Shown piece by piece: positions 35,255 through 46,661 of a stretch of 64,000 nt of DNA. The notes beneath the pieces are model-generated. The model ran no database searches. It worked only from the letters and a program-made list of their open reading frames with translations, and was not told where the DNA came from. The stretch is from assembly GCA_026004875.1 (NCBI GenBank), contig BPJZ01000006.1, positions 78,140 to 142,139 on the forward strand. Direction: 5' to 3'. This DNA is from Candidatus Poribacteria bacterium. Lineage in GTDB: Bacteria > Poribacteria > WGA-4E > GCA-2687025. Position 1 is the first letter of the stretch. Every line of letters starts with the position of its first letter. Position numbers and translations under genes: made by a program.

Positions 35255-36923
35255 CCGCTGGCTCACCGGAGGAGCGTTGCTTGTGCTGCTGGTCGCCGGC
35301 TGTACCGGCGGCGCGGACGATGAGCAGCTCCGCCCGGAGGTGGCGCCGATTCAGCTTCGATTCCAGGAGGTAGCCCGGGAGGTCGGGATCGAGTTCATTT
35401 CCAGAACCCTAGAAGGGACGCTCGACCTGATCACCGAGTCCACCGGCACCGGCCTTGCCTGGCTGGATTACGATCAGGACGGCGATTGGGACCTGTACGC
35501 CGTCACCGGTGCGGGGCTCCCGAACGCCTTGTTCCGAAACGACGGCGGGCGCTTTGTTGAAGTGGCCGCCCAGGCGGGGGTGGACCATCGCGGATGGGGG
35601 ATGGGCGTCGCCGCTGGAGACTACGACGGCGACGGCTATCCGGACCTGTTCGTTACCAACTTCGGCGGCCCTGACGTGCTCTACCACAATCGCGGGGACG
35701 GAACCTTTGAGGACGTGACCGATCAGGCCGGCGTCGGAGGCGATCCGAGCGCCTGGAGCACCAGCGCCACTTGGGTGGACGTGGACGGCGATGGCGACCT
35801 GGACCTTTACGTACTCCGGTACATTGACTTCTCCGATCCCTACTCGGTTCCCGCGACCTATCCCTCCGAGCGGAACGAGCCGGTCACGTTAATTCCCGAT
35901 CCGTACCCTCCTCAGCCGAACGCGCTGTACCGCAACAACGGGGACGGCACCTTTACGGAGATTGCGGCCCAGGTCGGCGCAGATGACCCGCGCGGGAAGG
36001 GGTTGGGCGTTGTTGCCGGAGACTTGGACGACGACGGCGATTGGGACCTGTACTTGGGCAACGACGTCACTCCAAACGCTCTACTCCGCAACGACGGGGA
36101 CGGCACCTTCACCGACATCAGCTTTGAGGCCGGCGTGGACGACTCCCGAAACGGGATGGGGGTGGACCTGGGCGACTATGACGGCGATGGCGATTTGGAC
36201 ATCTTTTGTACCAACTGGCAGACACAGACGAACGTCCTTTACCGGAACAACTGGGCGGAGTCTCGGCGGCTGAATTTTGACGATGTGACGGCTGAAGCAG
36301 GATTGGCTCACACGAGCCTGGGGTTTACCGGTTGGGGCGCGCTGTTTGCTGACTTCGACCTGGACGGCGACCTGGACCTGTTTTTGACTAATGGCTACAC
36401 GAGTCCTGATCCGAGGGACCCTGCGCCGGAGGTCTGTGTCGGTCAGCCCGACCATCTGTTTCGGAACGACAACGGTCGTTTTGTTCGTTTGGACAGCGCG
36501 TTGTCTCCGCCTGCGGACGGATGGGGGTCGGGTCGGGGTGCCGCCCTGGCCGACTACGACAACGACGGCGATTTGGATATCGCCGTTGCCCAGAACAACG
36601 GACGGCTCCTCCTGTTTCGGAACGACACCCCGACGTTGAACGCTTGGCTTCAGGTGGAGGCTCCGCCGGGGAGCCGGATCGTGCTCACTCACGATCGCGA
36701 ACGGTACGTTCGGGAGGTTACCGCGGGCTCCGGCTACCTTTCGACCGGAGCGCCGGTGGTCCTTTTTGGGGTGATCGCCGGGGCGGTTGTGGATCGCGTT
36801 CAGGTTCGTTTCTCCGACGGTTCGGAGCAGACGCTCGAAGACGTGCCGGTTCGCCGACGGATTCGCTTTCGCGTCGGCCAGCGGCCCGAAATTCTTCCAC
36901 TTTTGACGAAAGGAACTCAATAG
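35247..36923 (+). CDS. CRTAC1-like lipoprotein, FG-GAP/VCBS repeats with ASPIC/UnbV domain
   Basis: The protein has 558 residues from ATG 35247, overlapping the end of rpiB by 8 bases. A lipoprotein signal ends at LLVAGC (Cys19). Seven calcium-binding DxDxDGxxD loops follow, for example DYDQDGDWD, DYDGDGYPD and DYDNDGDLD, within FG-GAP-like blades of a propeller. The C-terminus is an ASPIC/UnbV domain (WLQVEAPPGSRIVLT to RRRIRFRVG). Such proteins are common in Acidobacteria, Planctomycetes and relatives, and their roles are mostly unknown. It is probably anchored on the periplasmic or outer face. Confidence 0.9.
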   Translation: MVNRWLTGGALLVLLVAGCTGGADDEQLRPEVAPIQLRFQEVAREVGIEFISRTLEGTLDLITESTGTGLAWLDYDQDGDWDLYAVTGAGLPNALFRNDGGRFVEVAAQAGVDHRGWGMGVAAGDYDGDGYPDLFVTNFGGPDVLYHNRGDGTFEDVTDQAGVGGDPSAWSTSATWVDVDGDGDLDLYVLRYIDFSDPYSVPATYPSERNEPVTLIPDPYPPQPNALYRNNGDGTFTEIAAQVGADDPRGKGLGVVAGDLDDDGDWDLYLGNDVTPNALLRNDGDGTFTDISFEAGVDDSRNGMGVDLGDYDGDGDLDIFCTNWQTQTNVLYRNNWAESRRLNFDDVTAEAGLAHTSLGFTGWGALFADFDLDGDLDLFLTNGYTSPDPRDPAPEVCVGQPDHLFRNDNGRFVRLDSALSPPADGWGSGRGAALADYDNDGDLDIAVAQNNGRLLLFRNDTPTLNAWLQVEAPPGSRIVLTHDRERYVREVTAGSGYLSTGAPVVLFGVIAGAVVDRVQVRFSDGSEQTLEDVPVRRRIRFRVGQRPEILPLLTKGTQ

Positions 36924-36926
36924 ACG

Positions 36927-37349
36927 ATGCGACAAGCGGTCGAGACCATTCACGTGCAGACTCGAGGGAAGGGCCTCTACGAGATCACCCGCGCCGTCAA
37001 GGCATGGGTGGAGAACCAGCGTCCTTCCGTTGGGCTGTTGACCCTTTACATTCGGCATACCTCTGCTTCGTTGGTCATTCAGGAGAACGCCGACCCGGAA
37101 GTGATTCAGGACCTGAACGATTTCTTCTCGAAGCTGGTGCCGGAGGACAACCGGTTGTATCGCCACACCTACGAGGGCCCCGACGACATGCCGGCTCACA
37201 TTCGTGCCGCGCTGACCCAGACCCATCTTTCCGTTCCGATCGTCAACGGAAAGCTAGCCCTTGGCACCTGGCAGGGGATTTATCTGTTTGAGCACCGCTC
37301 CGGTTCCAAGCAGCGGGAGATTGTCCTTCACTTGTTGACCGAGTCGTAG
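36927..37349 (+). CDS. yjbQ: YjbQ-family protein (UPF0047)
   Basis: The protein has 140 residues, the family's normal length. Conserved parts are LYIRHTSASLVIQENADPEV, the acidic EGPDDMPAHIRAAL and LALGTWQGIYLFEHR. Some members show thiamine-phosphate synthase activity in vitro or complementation, but the true role is unsettled. It starts 3 bases after the CRTAC1-like gene. A link to the thiC gene 5 kb away is possible but not shown. Confidence 0.93.
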   Translation: MRQAVETIHVQTRGKGLYEITRAVKAWVENQRPSVGLLTLYIRHTSASLVIQENADPEVIQDLNDFFSKLVPEDNRLYRHTYEGPDDMPAHIRAALTQTHLSVPIVNGKLALGTWQGIYLFEHRSGSKQREIVLHLLTES

Positions 37350-37424
37350 GCTCCTTGCCTGGGAAATAGGAGGGTGCCATGATGAGAGAGGCACTGCTGC
37401 GGACTTCCAGGGGGGAGGAGCGGG

Positions 37425-38591
37425 GTGCGGCTGCTGTTGATCAACTACGAGTTTCCGCCTTTGGGCGGCGGAGGAGGGATCGTCACCGCTTCGCTGGCTC
37501 GCGAGTACGCGGCCAAGGGGCATCAGGTGCTTGTGTTGACCGCCTCCTTCAGGGACCTTCCTCGCTTTGAGATTCGCGATGGGTATCGGATCGAACGGGT
37601 TCCGGCGCTTCGTTCCCAGCTTCACAGCGCTAAGGTTTCGGAGATGCTCTCTTTTGACCTGAGCGCCTCCTGGACCGGACTCTGGCGCGTGCGCGATTTT
37701 CGGCCCGATCTCATCCACTGTTTTTTTGGAATCCCTACCGGTCCGGTGGCTTATCTGTTGGGTCGGACGTACCGGATTCCGTATGTTGTCTTCCTAGGGG
37801 GTCGGGATGTTCCTCGTCCCCATCCCGATCCGCCGCACTACAAGTACCTCTATGTGCTCCTGAAGCCGGCGATTCGGGCGATCTGGCGGGAGGCCGCCGC
37901 GGTGGTCGCCTGCAGCGAGGGGCTTCGCGAGTTGGCGCGGCAGACCGATCCGCGGGTTCCCATTCGGGTCATCCCGGACGGGATTGACCTGAGCCGGTTT
38001 CGGGCAAAGCCGCCGGTTCCGTCCGACTCCTCCCGGCCGTTTCGAATCCTGGGCATCGGGCGACTGATCCCCCGAAAGGGGTTCGACACCTTGCTTCGGG
38101 CGGCGGCGGAACTGAAATCTCGGACAGGGAGGCCCTTTCAGGTGCGAATTGTCGGCGAGGGGCCGGAGGGAGAGCCGCTCCGGAGGCTCGCTCAGGCGCT
38201 TGGGATCGCCGATCGGGTCGAGTGGGCCGGGACGGTGCCTTACGAACGATTGCCGGAGCAGTACGCCTGGGCGGACCTCTTTGTCCTCTCCTCTCACGCC
38301 GAGGGGATGCCGCTAGTCGTCTTGGAGGCGATGGCGACGGCGCTTCCGATCCTCGCCACGCCGGTTCAGGGGATGGACGAGCTGGTTCAGGAGGCGGTCA
38401 ACGGCTACCGTTTCCCCGTTGGGGATGCCAAGGCGCTCGCCGACCGGATGCAGGAGCTCCTTGAGGACCCAGAGCGTTGCGTTGCGATGGGCCAGGAGAG
38501 TCGGCGGATCGTTGCCAAGTACGCTTGGCCCCAAATTGCCGAACGGTATCTGGCGCTCTTTGAGGAGGTCCTCTCTCGGAGCGAGCGGTGA
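37425..38591 (+). CDS. glycosyltransferase family 4 (GT-B fold)
   Basis: The protein has 388 residues from GTG 37425, preceded by GGGAGGAG. The N-terminal domain begins RLLLINYEFPPLGGGGGIVT, an acceptor-side glycine-rich loop. The C-terminal domain carries ILGIGRLIPRKGFDTLLRA and EGMPLVVLEAMATALPILA, the nucleotide-sugar binding and E-x7-E motifs of GT4. It probably adds a hexose to a surface glycan or lipid; donor and acceptor are unknown. The broken methyltransferase gene overlaps its stop by 4 bases. Confidence 0.92.
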   Translation: MRLLLINYEFPPLGGGGGIVTASLAREYAAKGHQVLVLTASFRDLPRFEIRDGYRIERVPALRSQLHSAKVSEMLSFDLSASWTGLWRVRDFRPDLIHCFFGIPTGPVAYLLGRTYRIPYVVFLGGRDVPRPHPDPPHYKYLYVLLKPAIRAIWREAAAVVACSEGLRELARQTDPRVPIRVIPDGIDLSRFRAKPPVPSDSSRPFRILGIGRLIPRKGFDTLLRAAAELKSRTGRPFQVRIVGEGPEGEPLRRLAQALGIADRVEWAGTVPYERLPEQYAWADLFVLSSHAEGMPLVVLEAMATALPILATPVQGMDELVQEAVNGYRFPVGDAKALADRMQELLEDPERCVAMGQESRRIVAKYAWPQIAERYLALFEEVLSRSER

Positions 38592-39320
38592 GTGAGCGAT
38601 TCCTTCGCTTTAAGGCCTGGGTCAAGCGCCGTCGGTGGCTGTACGCCGTGGCCAGCTGTCCCGCCCCTGCCTGGTACTGGGATCGGCGACTTCGACGGCT
38701 TCTCCAAGACGTGGGCCCCCAGCGCTCGCGTTTTGGACCTGGGCGCTGGAGAGCGCAAAGCGAGCCTCTCACGTGATCAACTTGGAGCTGACCCCCCGTT
38801 CCGCCCACCGATGTGGTCGCCGACGGACATTATCTCCCGTTCGTCGAGAATGCGTTTGATCTAGTGATCCTGGAAGCCGTGCTGGAGCACGTCCCGCGAT
38901 CCCAAACGAGTCGTTCAAGAGGTGCGGCGGGTGCTTCGGCCCGGCGGGATCGTCTGTGCGGCGGTTCCCTTCCTCCAGCCGTACCACCCTTCGCCGCTGG
39001 ACCTGCAGCGGTGGACCGCTGAGGGCTTCGCTGAGCTGTTCGAAGGCTTCCAGGTGATCGAGTCGGGGGCTTGTGTCGGACCGACGACGGCGGTGCACTG
39101 GGTCTTTCGGGAGTGGGTGGGGGTGCTGGTCTCGTTTGGGAATCTCTGGGTAGCCAAATGGGTCGGATGGCTTGTCGGATGGCTCACGGCGCCGTTGCTG
39201 TTGCTGGACCTTTGGCTTTTACGAAGGCGGGACGCGGTTCGCCTTGCCAGCGCCGTCTATCTTTTTGCCGTCAAGCCGGGCCGTTCCTCCGAGGTAGCTC
39301 CTCCAGGACCGCCCGCATAA
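38588..39320 (+). pseudogene. class I SAM methyltransferase, frame broken four times
   Basis: Start GTG 38588 overlaps the stop of the GT4 gene. Read through four frame changes, the protein is a type 11-like methyltransferase: SARVLDLGAGERK (motif I), HVINLELTP, DVVADGHYLPFVENAFDLVI, LEAVLEHV and RVLRPGGIVCAAVPF. Each break is repaired by removing one base from a short run. These are CCCCC near 38713, AAA near 38759, CCCCCC near 38792 and CCC near 38899. The C-terminal half (from about 38906) is intact and ends in a hydrophobic region. All four changes are insertions within 190 bases, with no stop or lost motif, so poor consensus or very recent decay both fit. Confidence 0.65.
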
Positions 39321-40323
39321 CCCTCTCGACCAACTGGCGCAATTGCGGCTCCGAAAGGCGCTCCGAGGGGGCCTCAGGAGTCGAAAGCTCACAAGGGCGC
39401 GGTTCTTCGATCGGCTCCGAGGAGGGGAAGCACTGCTCACAGGCGACGCAGAGGTCAGGGAATCGGTCGCAGACCCCGGCGCTCCCAAAGACCTCCATCT
39501 GGTGTCGAACCACTGCTCGAATGGACTCCCGTGCCTTCTGAAGGAGCAACGGATAGCTTCCGATCTCCGGGTCCTCTTCTAGAGCGCGGCGGATTCCCTC
39601 GATTCCGGCCAGGCTGAGCTGGGTGTAGTAGTTGATCTTAGCGATCCCGAGCGCGATTGCCCGGCGAAAGTCTTCGTCCGCGACGCCGGTTCCGCCGTGG
39701 AGAACTAGCGGGATGCGGGTTCTCCGGGCGATCTCCTCCAGGCGGGGGAAGTCCAACTTCGGCGTTCCTCGGTACAGTCCGTGTGCTGTGCCAAAGGCGA
39801 TCGCCAAGGCGTCCACGCCGGTCCGCCGGACGAAGTCCACCGCCTGATCCGGATCGGTGAAGAGCGAAGGGTCCGCCTCAAAGCGCTCCCGCGTACCCTC
39901 GCCGCCGAGCACCCGGCCCAACTCCGCCTCGACCGTCACGCCACAGGCGTGACAGATGCGGACGATCTCCCGCGTTCGGGCGACGTTCTCCTCATAGGGA
40001 AGCCGCGAGCCGTCAAACATCACCGAGGTGAACCCAGCTCGTATCGCCCGGACGATCGTCTCGAAGGTCTCTCCGTGATCGAGGTGGAGGGCCACCGGTA
40101 CCGGAGCGCGCTCCGCCGCTCGGCGGGCCACATAGGCAACCTCTTCCAGGTCGATGTACTTCAGGTGCACTTCAGCCACGTCCAGGATCACCGGCGAGCG
40201 CTTCTCGACCGCTACGTCCAGGATCGCCTGGAGGGTCTCGTAATCGGGAACGTTGAACGCACCGACACCGTACCCGTGCTTTAGGGCGTGATGAAGCAGG
40301 CCGCCCAGATTGACCAGCGCCAT
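39271..40323 (-). CDS. fba: class II fructose/tagatose-bisphosphate aldolase with C-terminal extension
   Basis: The protein has 350 residues. The catalytic core (about 1-285) shows GVGAFNVPDYETLQA, the zinc ligands in LHLDHG, VEAELGRVLGGEG, FGTAHG and LVLHGGTG. It should cleave a ketose bisphosphate to two triose phosphates. After the core an unusual tail of about 65 residues has five cysteines (CDRFPDLCVACEQC and a later PCEL). It then has a Pro/Glu-rich linker and a final amphipathic helix, LRQLVERVMRAVLEEL. The 3' end overlaps the methyltransferase frame by 50 bases on the opposite strand. It is the last gene of a long minus-strand run. Confidence 0.93.
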   Translation of the reverse strand: MALVNLGGLLHHALKHGYGVGAFNVPDYETLQAILDVAVEKRSPVILDVAEVHLKYIDLEEVAYVARRAAERAPVPVALHLDHGETFETIVRAIRAGFTSVMFDGSRLPYEENVARTREIVRICHACGVTVEAELGRVLGGEGTRERFEADPSLFTDPDQAVDFVRRTGVDALAIAFGTAHGLYRGTPKLDFPRLEEIARRTRIPLVLHGGTGVADEDFRRAIALGIAKINYYTQLSLAGIEGIRRALEEDPEIGSYPLLLQKARESIRAVVRHQMEVFGSAGVCDRFPDLCVACEQCFPSSEPIEEPRPCELSTPEAPSERLSEPQLRQLVERVMRAVLEELPRRNGPA

Positions 40324-40330
40324 GGCCGTT

Positions 40331-41182
40331 TCAACCCTCCTGGTCTCGAAGCGCTTTGAGACGGGCCAGGTTCCTCGCGTGCCATTTTAAATCGTCCGGC
40401 GTTTCGATAAAAACGGGGATCGCTCGAAGGCGGGGGTCGTGCAGCAGCCGCCGGAAGGGCTCCTCGCCAAGGCCCCCCTTACCGATGTGCTCGTGCCGAT
40501 CCTTTCGGTCGCCGAGCGGCCCCTTGGAGTCGTTGAAGTGGAGGACGAACAACCGGTCCAACCCGATGAGCTCTTCGAACTGTTTCCAAGTCTCCTCGTA
40601 AGCGTCCCCGCGCAGGTCGTAACCGGCGGCGAAGGCGTGACAGGTGTCCAGGCAGACCCCAAACCGCTCCGGCGGCTCCAGCCGCTCTAGGAGCCAGGCG
40701 ATCTCCTCGAACGTAGCTCCGAGGCTACTTCCCTGGCCGGCGGCGTTTTCCAGAAGCACGCGGACCGAGCCCGTCTGTCGGATCAACTCGTTCAACTCCC
40801 GGAGGACCGTCTCGAGCGCCTCTTGAGGAGGGGCGTCTAGGGCGGAGCCGATGTGCAGGACGACCAAGGGAAGTCCGAGCGCCTCGCAGCGATCCAGCTC
40901 CGCTGCGAAGGTCTCCCGCGCCTTGCGGCGCACCTCCTCTTTGGGCGAGGCCAGATTGACCAGGTAGGAGGCGTGAGAGATAACCAACGGCTCCCCGGCG
41001 GCCTTCCAGGCCCTGAGATAGTTCTCGACCTCGGCCGGTTGATAGCGCTTGGAGTGGTACTGTCTGGGGCTGCCGGTGAAGATTTGGATCACCTCAGCGC
41101 CCCATTCTTTGGCGTATCGAAACAGACCGGTCCAGCCTTTGTCTGTGCGGATGTGGGCTCCGATGGGAGGAGAGACGCTCAC
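40331..41182 (-). CDS. nfo: endonuclease IV
   Basis: The protein has 283 residues, normal for Nfo. The metal-binding motifs are present in order: VISHASYLVNLASP, LVVLHIGSA, VRVLLENAAGQG, CLDTCHAFAAGYD, LHFNDSKGPLGDRKDRHEHI and FIETPDD. The enzyme cuts DNA at abasic sites in base-excision repair using three metal ions. GTG 41182 overlaps the repaired stop of the DUF309 gene as GTGA, so the two are likely translated together. Confidence 0.95.
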   Translation of the reverse strand: MSVSPPIGAHIRTDKGWTGLFRYAKEWGAEVIQIFTGSPRQYHSKRYQPAEVENYLRAWKAAGEPLVISHASYLVNLASPKEEVRRKARETFAAELDRCEALGLPLVVLHIGSALDAPPQEALETVLRELNELIRQTGSVRVLLENAAGQGSSLGATFEEIAWLLERLEPPERFGVCLDTCHAFAAGYDLRGDAYEETWKQFEELIGLDRLFVLHFNDSKGPLGDRKDRHEHIGKGGLGEEPFRRLLHDPRLRAIPVFIETPDDLKWHARNLARLKALRDQEG

Positions 41183-41620
41183 CGCCAGTCCTCCTCAAGC
41201 TGAGAGAGATCGTCTAAGGTGATTGTGGGAATCCAGTCTGGGGGAATCGGCCAGGGCTGGCCCGTCTCCAGCGCGTCCCCGACAGCGGCGCACCGATCTC
41301 AGGAGCCGGTCCAGGTCCACGCCGTAGCGCTTAGGGCGGAACGCTTCCAGCTTTGCCGCCCCGCGGCCAAGGAGGTTTCGAGCGCCGCGCCGGTTGCCGC
41401 CGGTCAAGTGGTGAAACCCAACGGCGATCTGAATCAATCCTTGATAGAAGCGCCGAACCGGTCGCGGTTCGGCCATCCAGAGAGCCTCTAAAAACTCGTG
41501 GCACTCAAAGAAGTAACGCTGGTTGAACGCCTCGATCGCCTGGCGGTACAGAGCCACCACTCGCTCCGGCGTCGGTTCCTCAAGAAGCGGCTCTTCTTCG
41601 TTGGGATGGTGTTGGGCCAC
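41179..41620 (-). CDS. DUF309 family protein, single frameshift
   Basis: The core is typical of DUF309: RYFFECHEFLEALWMAE, FYQGLIQIAVGFHHL and AKLEAFRPKRYGVDLDRLL. Near 41277-41280 the frame changes. The expected C-terminus, ALETGQPWPIPPDWIPTITL followed by DDLSQLEEDWR, lies in the other frame and stops at 41179. Removing one base of the CCCC run gives a complete protein of 146 residues. The family has an all-helical fold and no known activity. GTG 41620 is the start and lies 3 bases after the nuoI-like gene. Confidence 0.82.
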
Positions 41621-41623
41621 GGC

Positions 41624-42141
41624 TTATGCTTCGGCAGCTGCTTCTTCCGTCTGATCTTGCCTTCGAGTTGGCCGTGCCTTGGGCATCGGTTTTGCCTCCG
41701 GCCACGGTTTGGCGAAGTGGTAGATCAGCTCCTGGCGGTCATAGGTCGAATATTCGAAGTCTTTGGTCATGATCAGGCACTCGGTGGGACAAACCTCGGT
41801 GCACAACCCGCAGTAGCAACAGAGGGCCATATCGATATCGAAGCGGGTGGCGTTCCGACGGATCGGGGCCCCGTTCGAGGCGAAGGCATAGAACTGGCCG
41901 CGCGGCGCCTCCTCGTGTTCGATATAGATACAGTCCACCGGACAGATGTTGGCGCAAGCGTAGCAGACTACACAGTCTTCGATCTTGTTGTGCAGTCGTC
42001 CTCGGAAGCCGTCTGGGATCTCCGGACGGTGCTCGGGGTACTCCCGCGTCACCGCCGGAGTAAACAGCTCCCGCATGGTGATCCGCATCCCGATCAGGAT
42101 CGTCCAGACCGCCGTGAAGATGTTTCGGAAGTACTGTCGCA

Positions 42142-42142
<1 letters not shown>
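41624..42142 (-). CDS. nuoI: NuoI-like 2x[4Fe-4S] ferredoxin subunit, copy 1
   Basis: The protein has 172 residues from ATG 42142, which overlaps the thiC stop as TAATG. The N-terminal amphipathic helix and the FTPAVTREYPEHRP segment are typical of complex I subunit NuoI. Two ferredoxin motifs follow, CVVCYACANICPVDC and CCYCGLCTEVCPTEC. In complex I this subunit carries electrons through clusters N6a and N6b. No other nuo gene is adjacent, so it may act alone as an electron carrier or serve a complex encoded elsewhere. A second copy lies upstream of moaA. Confidence 0.87.
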
Positions 42143-44833
<2,691 letters not shown>

Positions 44834-44873
44834 CAGCCGACGGGGCAGCTCTGCGGGCCGCTCCTCTTCCGGC

Positions 44874-45392
44874 CTAGCGGTAGGCCATGTATTCGGGATT
44901 GAGGTCCATGCGCGGCTCATGGCTGAGCAGCCGTTCTTTGTCGAAGATGAAGTCCTCGCGTCGTCCGAAGACCGGCACCGTGACGTTGGTGTCCATCCGG
45001 ATCGCGTCCTCCGGGCAGGCTTCAACGCACATCCCACAGAAGATGCACCGCAGCTCGTTGATCTCAAAGATAGCGGGCATCTTCTCCCGGTCGGTCCACT
45101 CCGGGGGCGTCGGTTGAGCAACGATCGTGATGCATTCCGCTGGGCAGGCCGTCGCACACATAAAACAGGCAACGCACTTGACCCGTCCCTGCGGGTCCTT
45201 GGTAAGCCGGTGCATTCCCCGGTATCGCTCCGGATTGGGCCGCTGGTGTTCCGGTCGCACCTCCGGATACTCGACGGTAAACTTCTTGCGTGGTAGGTGC
45301 TTGAGCGTCGTGGCCAGGCCCCGGAACACCTCCGGGATGTACAGCCGCTCCCACCAGCTCATCTCGTGAGTTGTGGGTTTGGTCTTCTCCAC
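44874..45392 (-). CDS. nuoI: NuoI-like 2x[4Fe-4S] ferredoxin subunit, copy 2
   Basis: The protein has 172 residues from GTG 45392, preceded by GGAGGA. The N-terminal stretch LPRKKFTVEYPEVRPEH is the NuoI signature. Two cluster motifs follow, CVACFMCATACPAEC and CIFCGMCVEACPEDA. It is clearly diverged from copy 1 and cannot be a recent duplication. It begins the group nuoI-moaA-thiC-nuoI, 40 bases before moaA. Like copy 1 it has no other complex I gene next to it. Confidence 0.87.
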   Translation of the reverse strand: MEKTKPTTHEMSWWERLYIPEVFRGLATTLKHLPRKKFTVEYPEVRPEHQRPNPERYRGMHRLTKDPQGRVKCVACFMCATACPAECITIVAQPTPPEWTDREKMPAIFEINELRCIFCGMCVEACPEDAIRMDTNVTVPVFGRREDFIFDKERLLSHEPRMDLNPEYMAYR

Positions 45393-45431
45393 GGGAATCC
45401 TCCTCGTGTTCGGGAGAGCAGTTCGCTCCTC

Positions 45432-46649
45432 TCAATATAGTCCGTACTGAAAGAGCGTGTCCAGCGCGGCGACCAGGTTCTCTGGCGGAACCTCCGGCTC
45501 CACAACCGGATAGGGGGCCCAGAGAAATCCCCCCGAGGGCGCCCAGATGTCCAACGTGCGCTTGACCTGGTCGGCGGCCTGCTCCTGGCTGCCTCGGAGA
45601 AACTCCTTGGGCTCGTAGTCGCCTCCACCGACAAAGGTCAGCGTTCCCCCGAACTCGCGCTTGAGAAACTCCATCGTCTCATCAACGATCCGTTCGGGAA
45701 CCAACGGTAACAGCTCGACGCCGATCTCGATCAGCTCCTGGACGTGGGTGAAGTGATAGCTCCGGGCAAAGAGAAAACACTTCGACTCCGGGAACCACTC
45801 TTTAAGAGGCTCAAGCAGGCGTCGCCAGAAGGGCTTCACGTGGCGGCGGAAAAGCTCCAGATCAACGGGGAGCTCCTCGAACAGATCCAGGCACTCGGTC
45901 TCTACTAGCAGCGTCGGCGGCTCTGCCTGAGCGCTAAGCTCCTGTCGTCGCGTCTCCCAGTAGCGTAGCTTACTCTCCAAAAGGCGCTCGGCCAGCGCTT
46001 CAAAGAAGCCCTCCTGCGCCATCCAGTCCCGAAAGACGCGGCGAGGCCCCAACAACAGCCGTCCCGTCTCCAAAAATCCGCGCCCCCATCCACCTAAGAT
46101 GGTCGCGCGCTCCGCGTCCGGACGGAACGGCTCCCATTGCCGCTCGTCGCTTGGATCGGGAAAGGGGAAGCTCTCCACCTCTTGGAGCGATTCGGCCTCG
46201 GCCAAGGGCGGCTCCGCAGGACGGAAACAGGACTCCCCTTCGGTCCGTTCCCAGAGAACTCCCCACCCGTCCCGTGCCGTCTCCTGAATCCGGGCCGGTT
46301 GGGTTTCCGTTGGGGGGAGTAGGTGATGCTCGATCTGCCACTCGTAGCGCTCTTCAAGCTCTTCCTCTTCGTCCTCGGGGAGCAGGGGAGCCAACGTCGG
46401 CCTGAACCCGACCAGGTCGGGGGGATACCGCTCTAGAAACGCCGGATGCGGCTGAGCAATGCGGAAGAGCGGGTCAAGGGGCTGCTCGGTTCGTTCATCC
46501 AGCTCCCAGAACCGCAACAGGGCGTCCTGAGTCTCGATGCGCAGGCCGGTCTGACCGGTAGCGCACAGGTCCCAGGGAACTCGATCCGGCTCCTGATGGG
46601 CCAGAGCTGCTAGCACCCGTTCGCGACCGCTCAACTCCGGCTTTGCCAT
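45432..46649 (-). CDS. uroporphyrinogen decarboxylase-superfamily protein
   Basis: The protein has 405 residues. It starts LSGRERVLAALAHQEPDRVP, the common opening of the URO-D/MtaA superfamily, and has a TIM-barrel-like layout with late motifs GIELLPLVPE-like and GGTLTFVGGGDYEPKEFL. True HemE motifs are not evident, so haem synthesis is unlikely. Relatives often act in methyl transfer or are of unknown function. The middle is rich in Glu. It ends 39 bases before the second nuoI-like gene. Confidence 0.75.
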   Translation of the reverse strand: MAKPELSGRERVLAALAHQEPDRVPWDLCATGQTGLRIETQDALLRFWELDERTEQPLDPLFRIAQPHPAFLERYPPDLVGFRPTLAPLLPEDEEEELEERYEWQIEHHLLPPTETQPARIQETARDGWGVLWERTEGESCFRPAEPPLAEAESLQEVESFPFPDPSDERQWEPFRPDAERATILGGWGRGFLETGRLLLGPRRVFRDWMAQEGFFEALAERLLESKLRYWETRRQELSAQAEPPTLLVETECLDLFEELPVDLELFRRHVKPFWRRLLEPLKEWFPESKCFLFARSYHFTHVQELIEIGVELLPLVPERIVDETMEFLKREFGGTLTFVGGGDYEPKEFLRGSQEQAADQVKRTLDIWAPSGGFLWAPYPVVEPEVPPENLVAALDTLFQYGLY

Positions 46650-46661
46650 CCTTGCGCTGTC

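Noticed and set aside
37379..37570. Small gene before the GT4 gene
   Set aside because: The 63-codon frame is a shadow of the GT4 start, which has its own GGGAGGAG and a conserved N-terminus from GTG 37425.
44834..45172. N-terminal extension of moaA into the second nuoI-like gene
   Set aside because: The added residues are Arg/Ser-rich shadow sequence. MoaA homologues begin near DRFGR, which matches GTG 44833.
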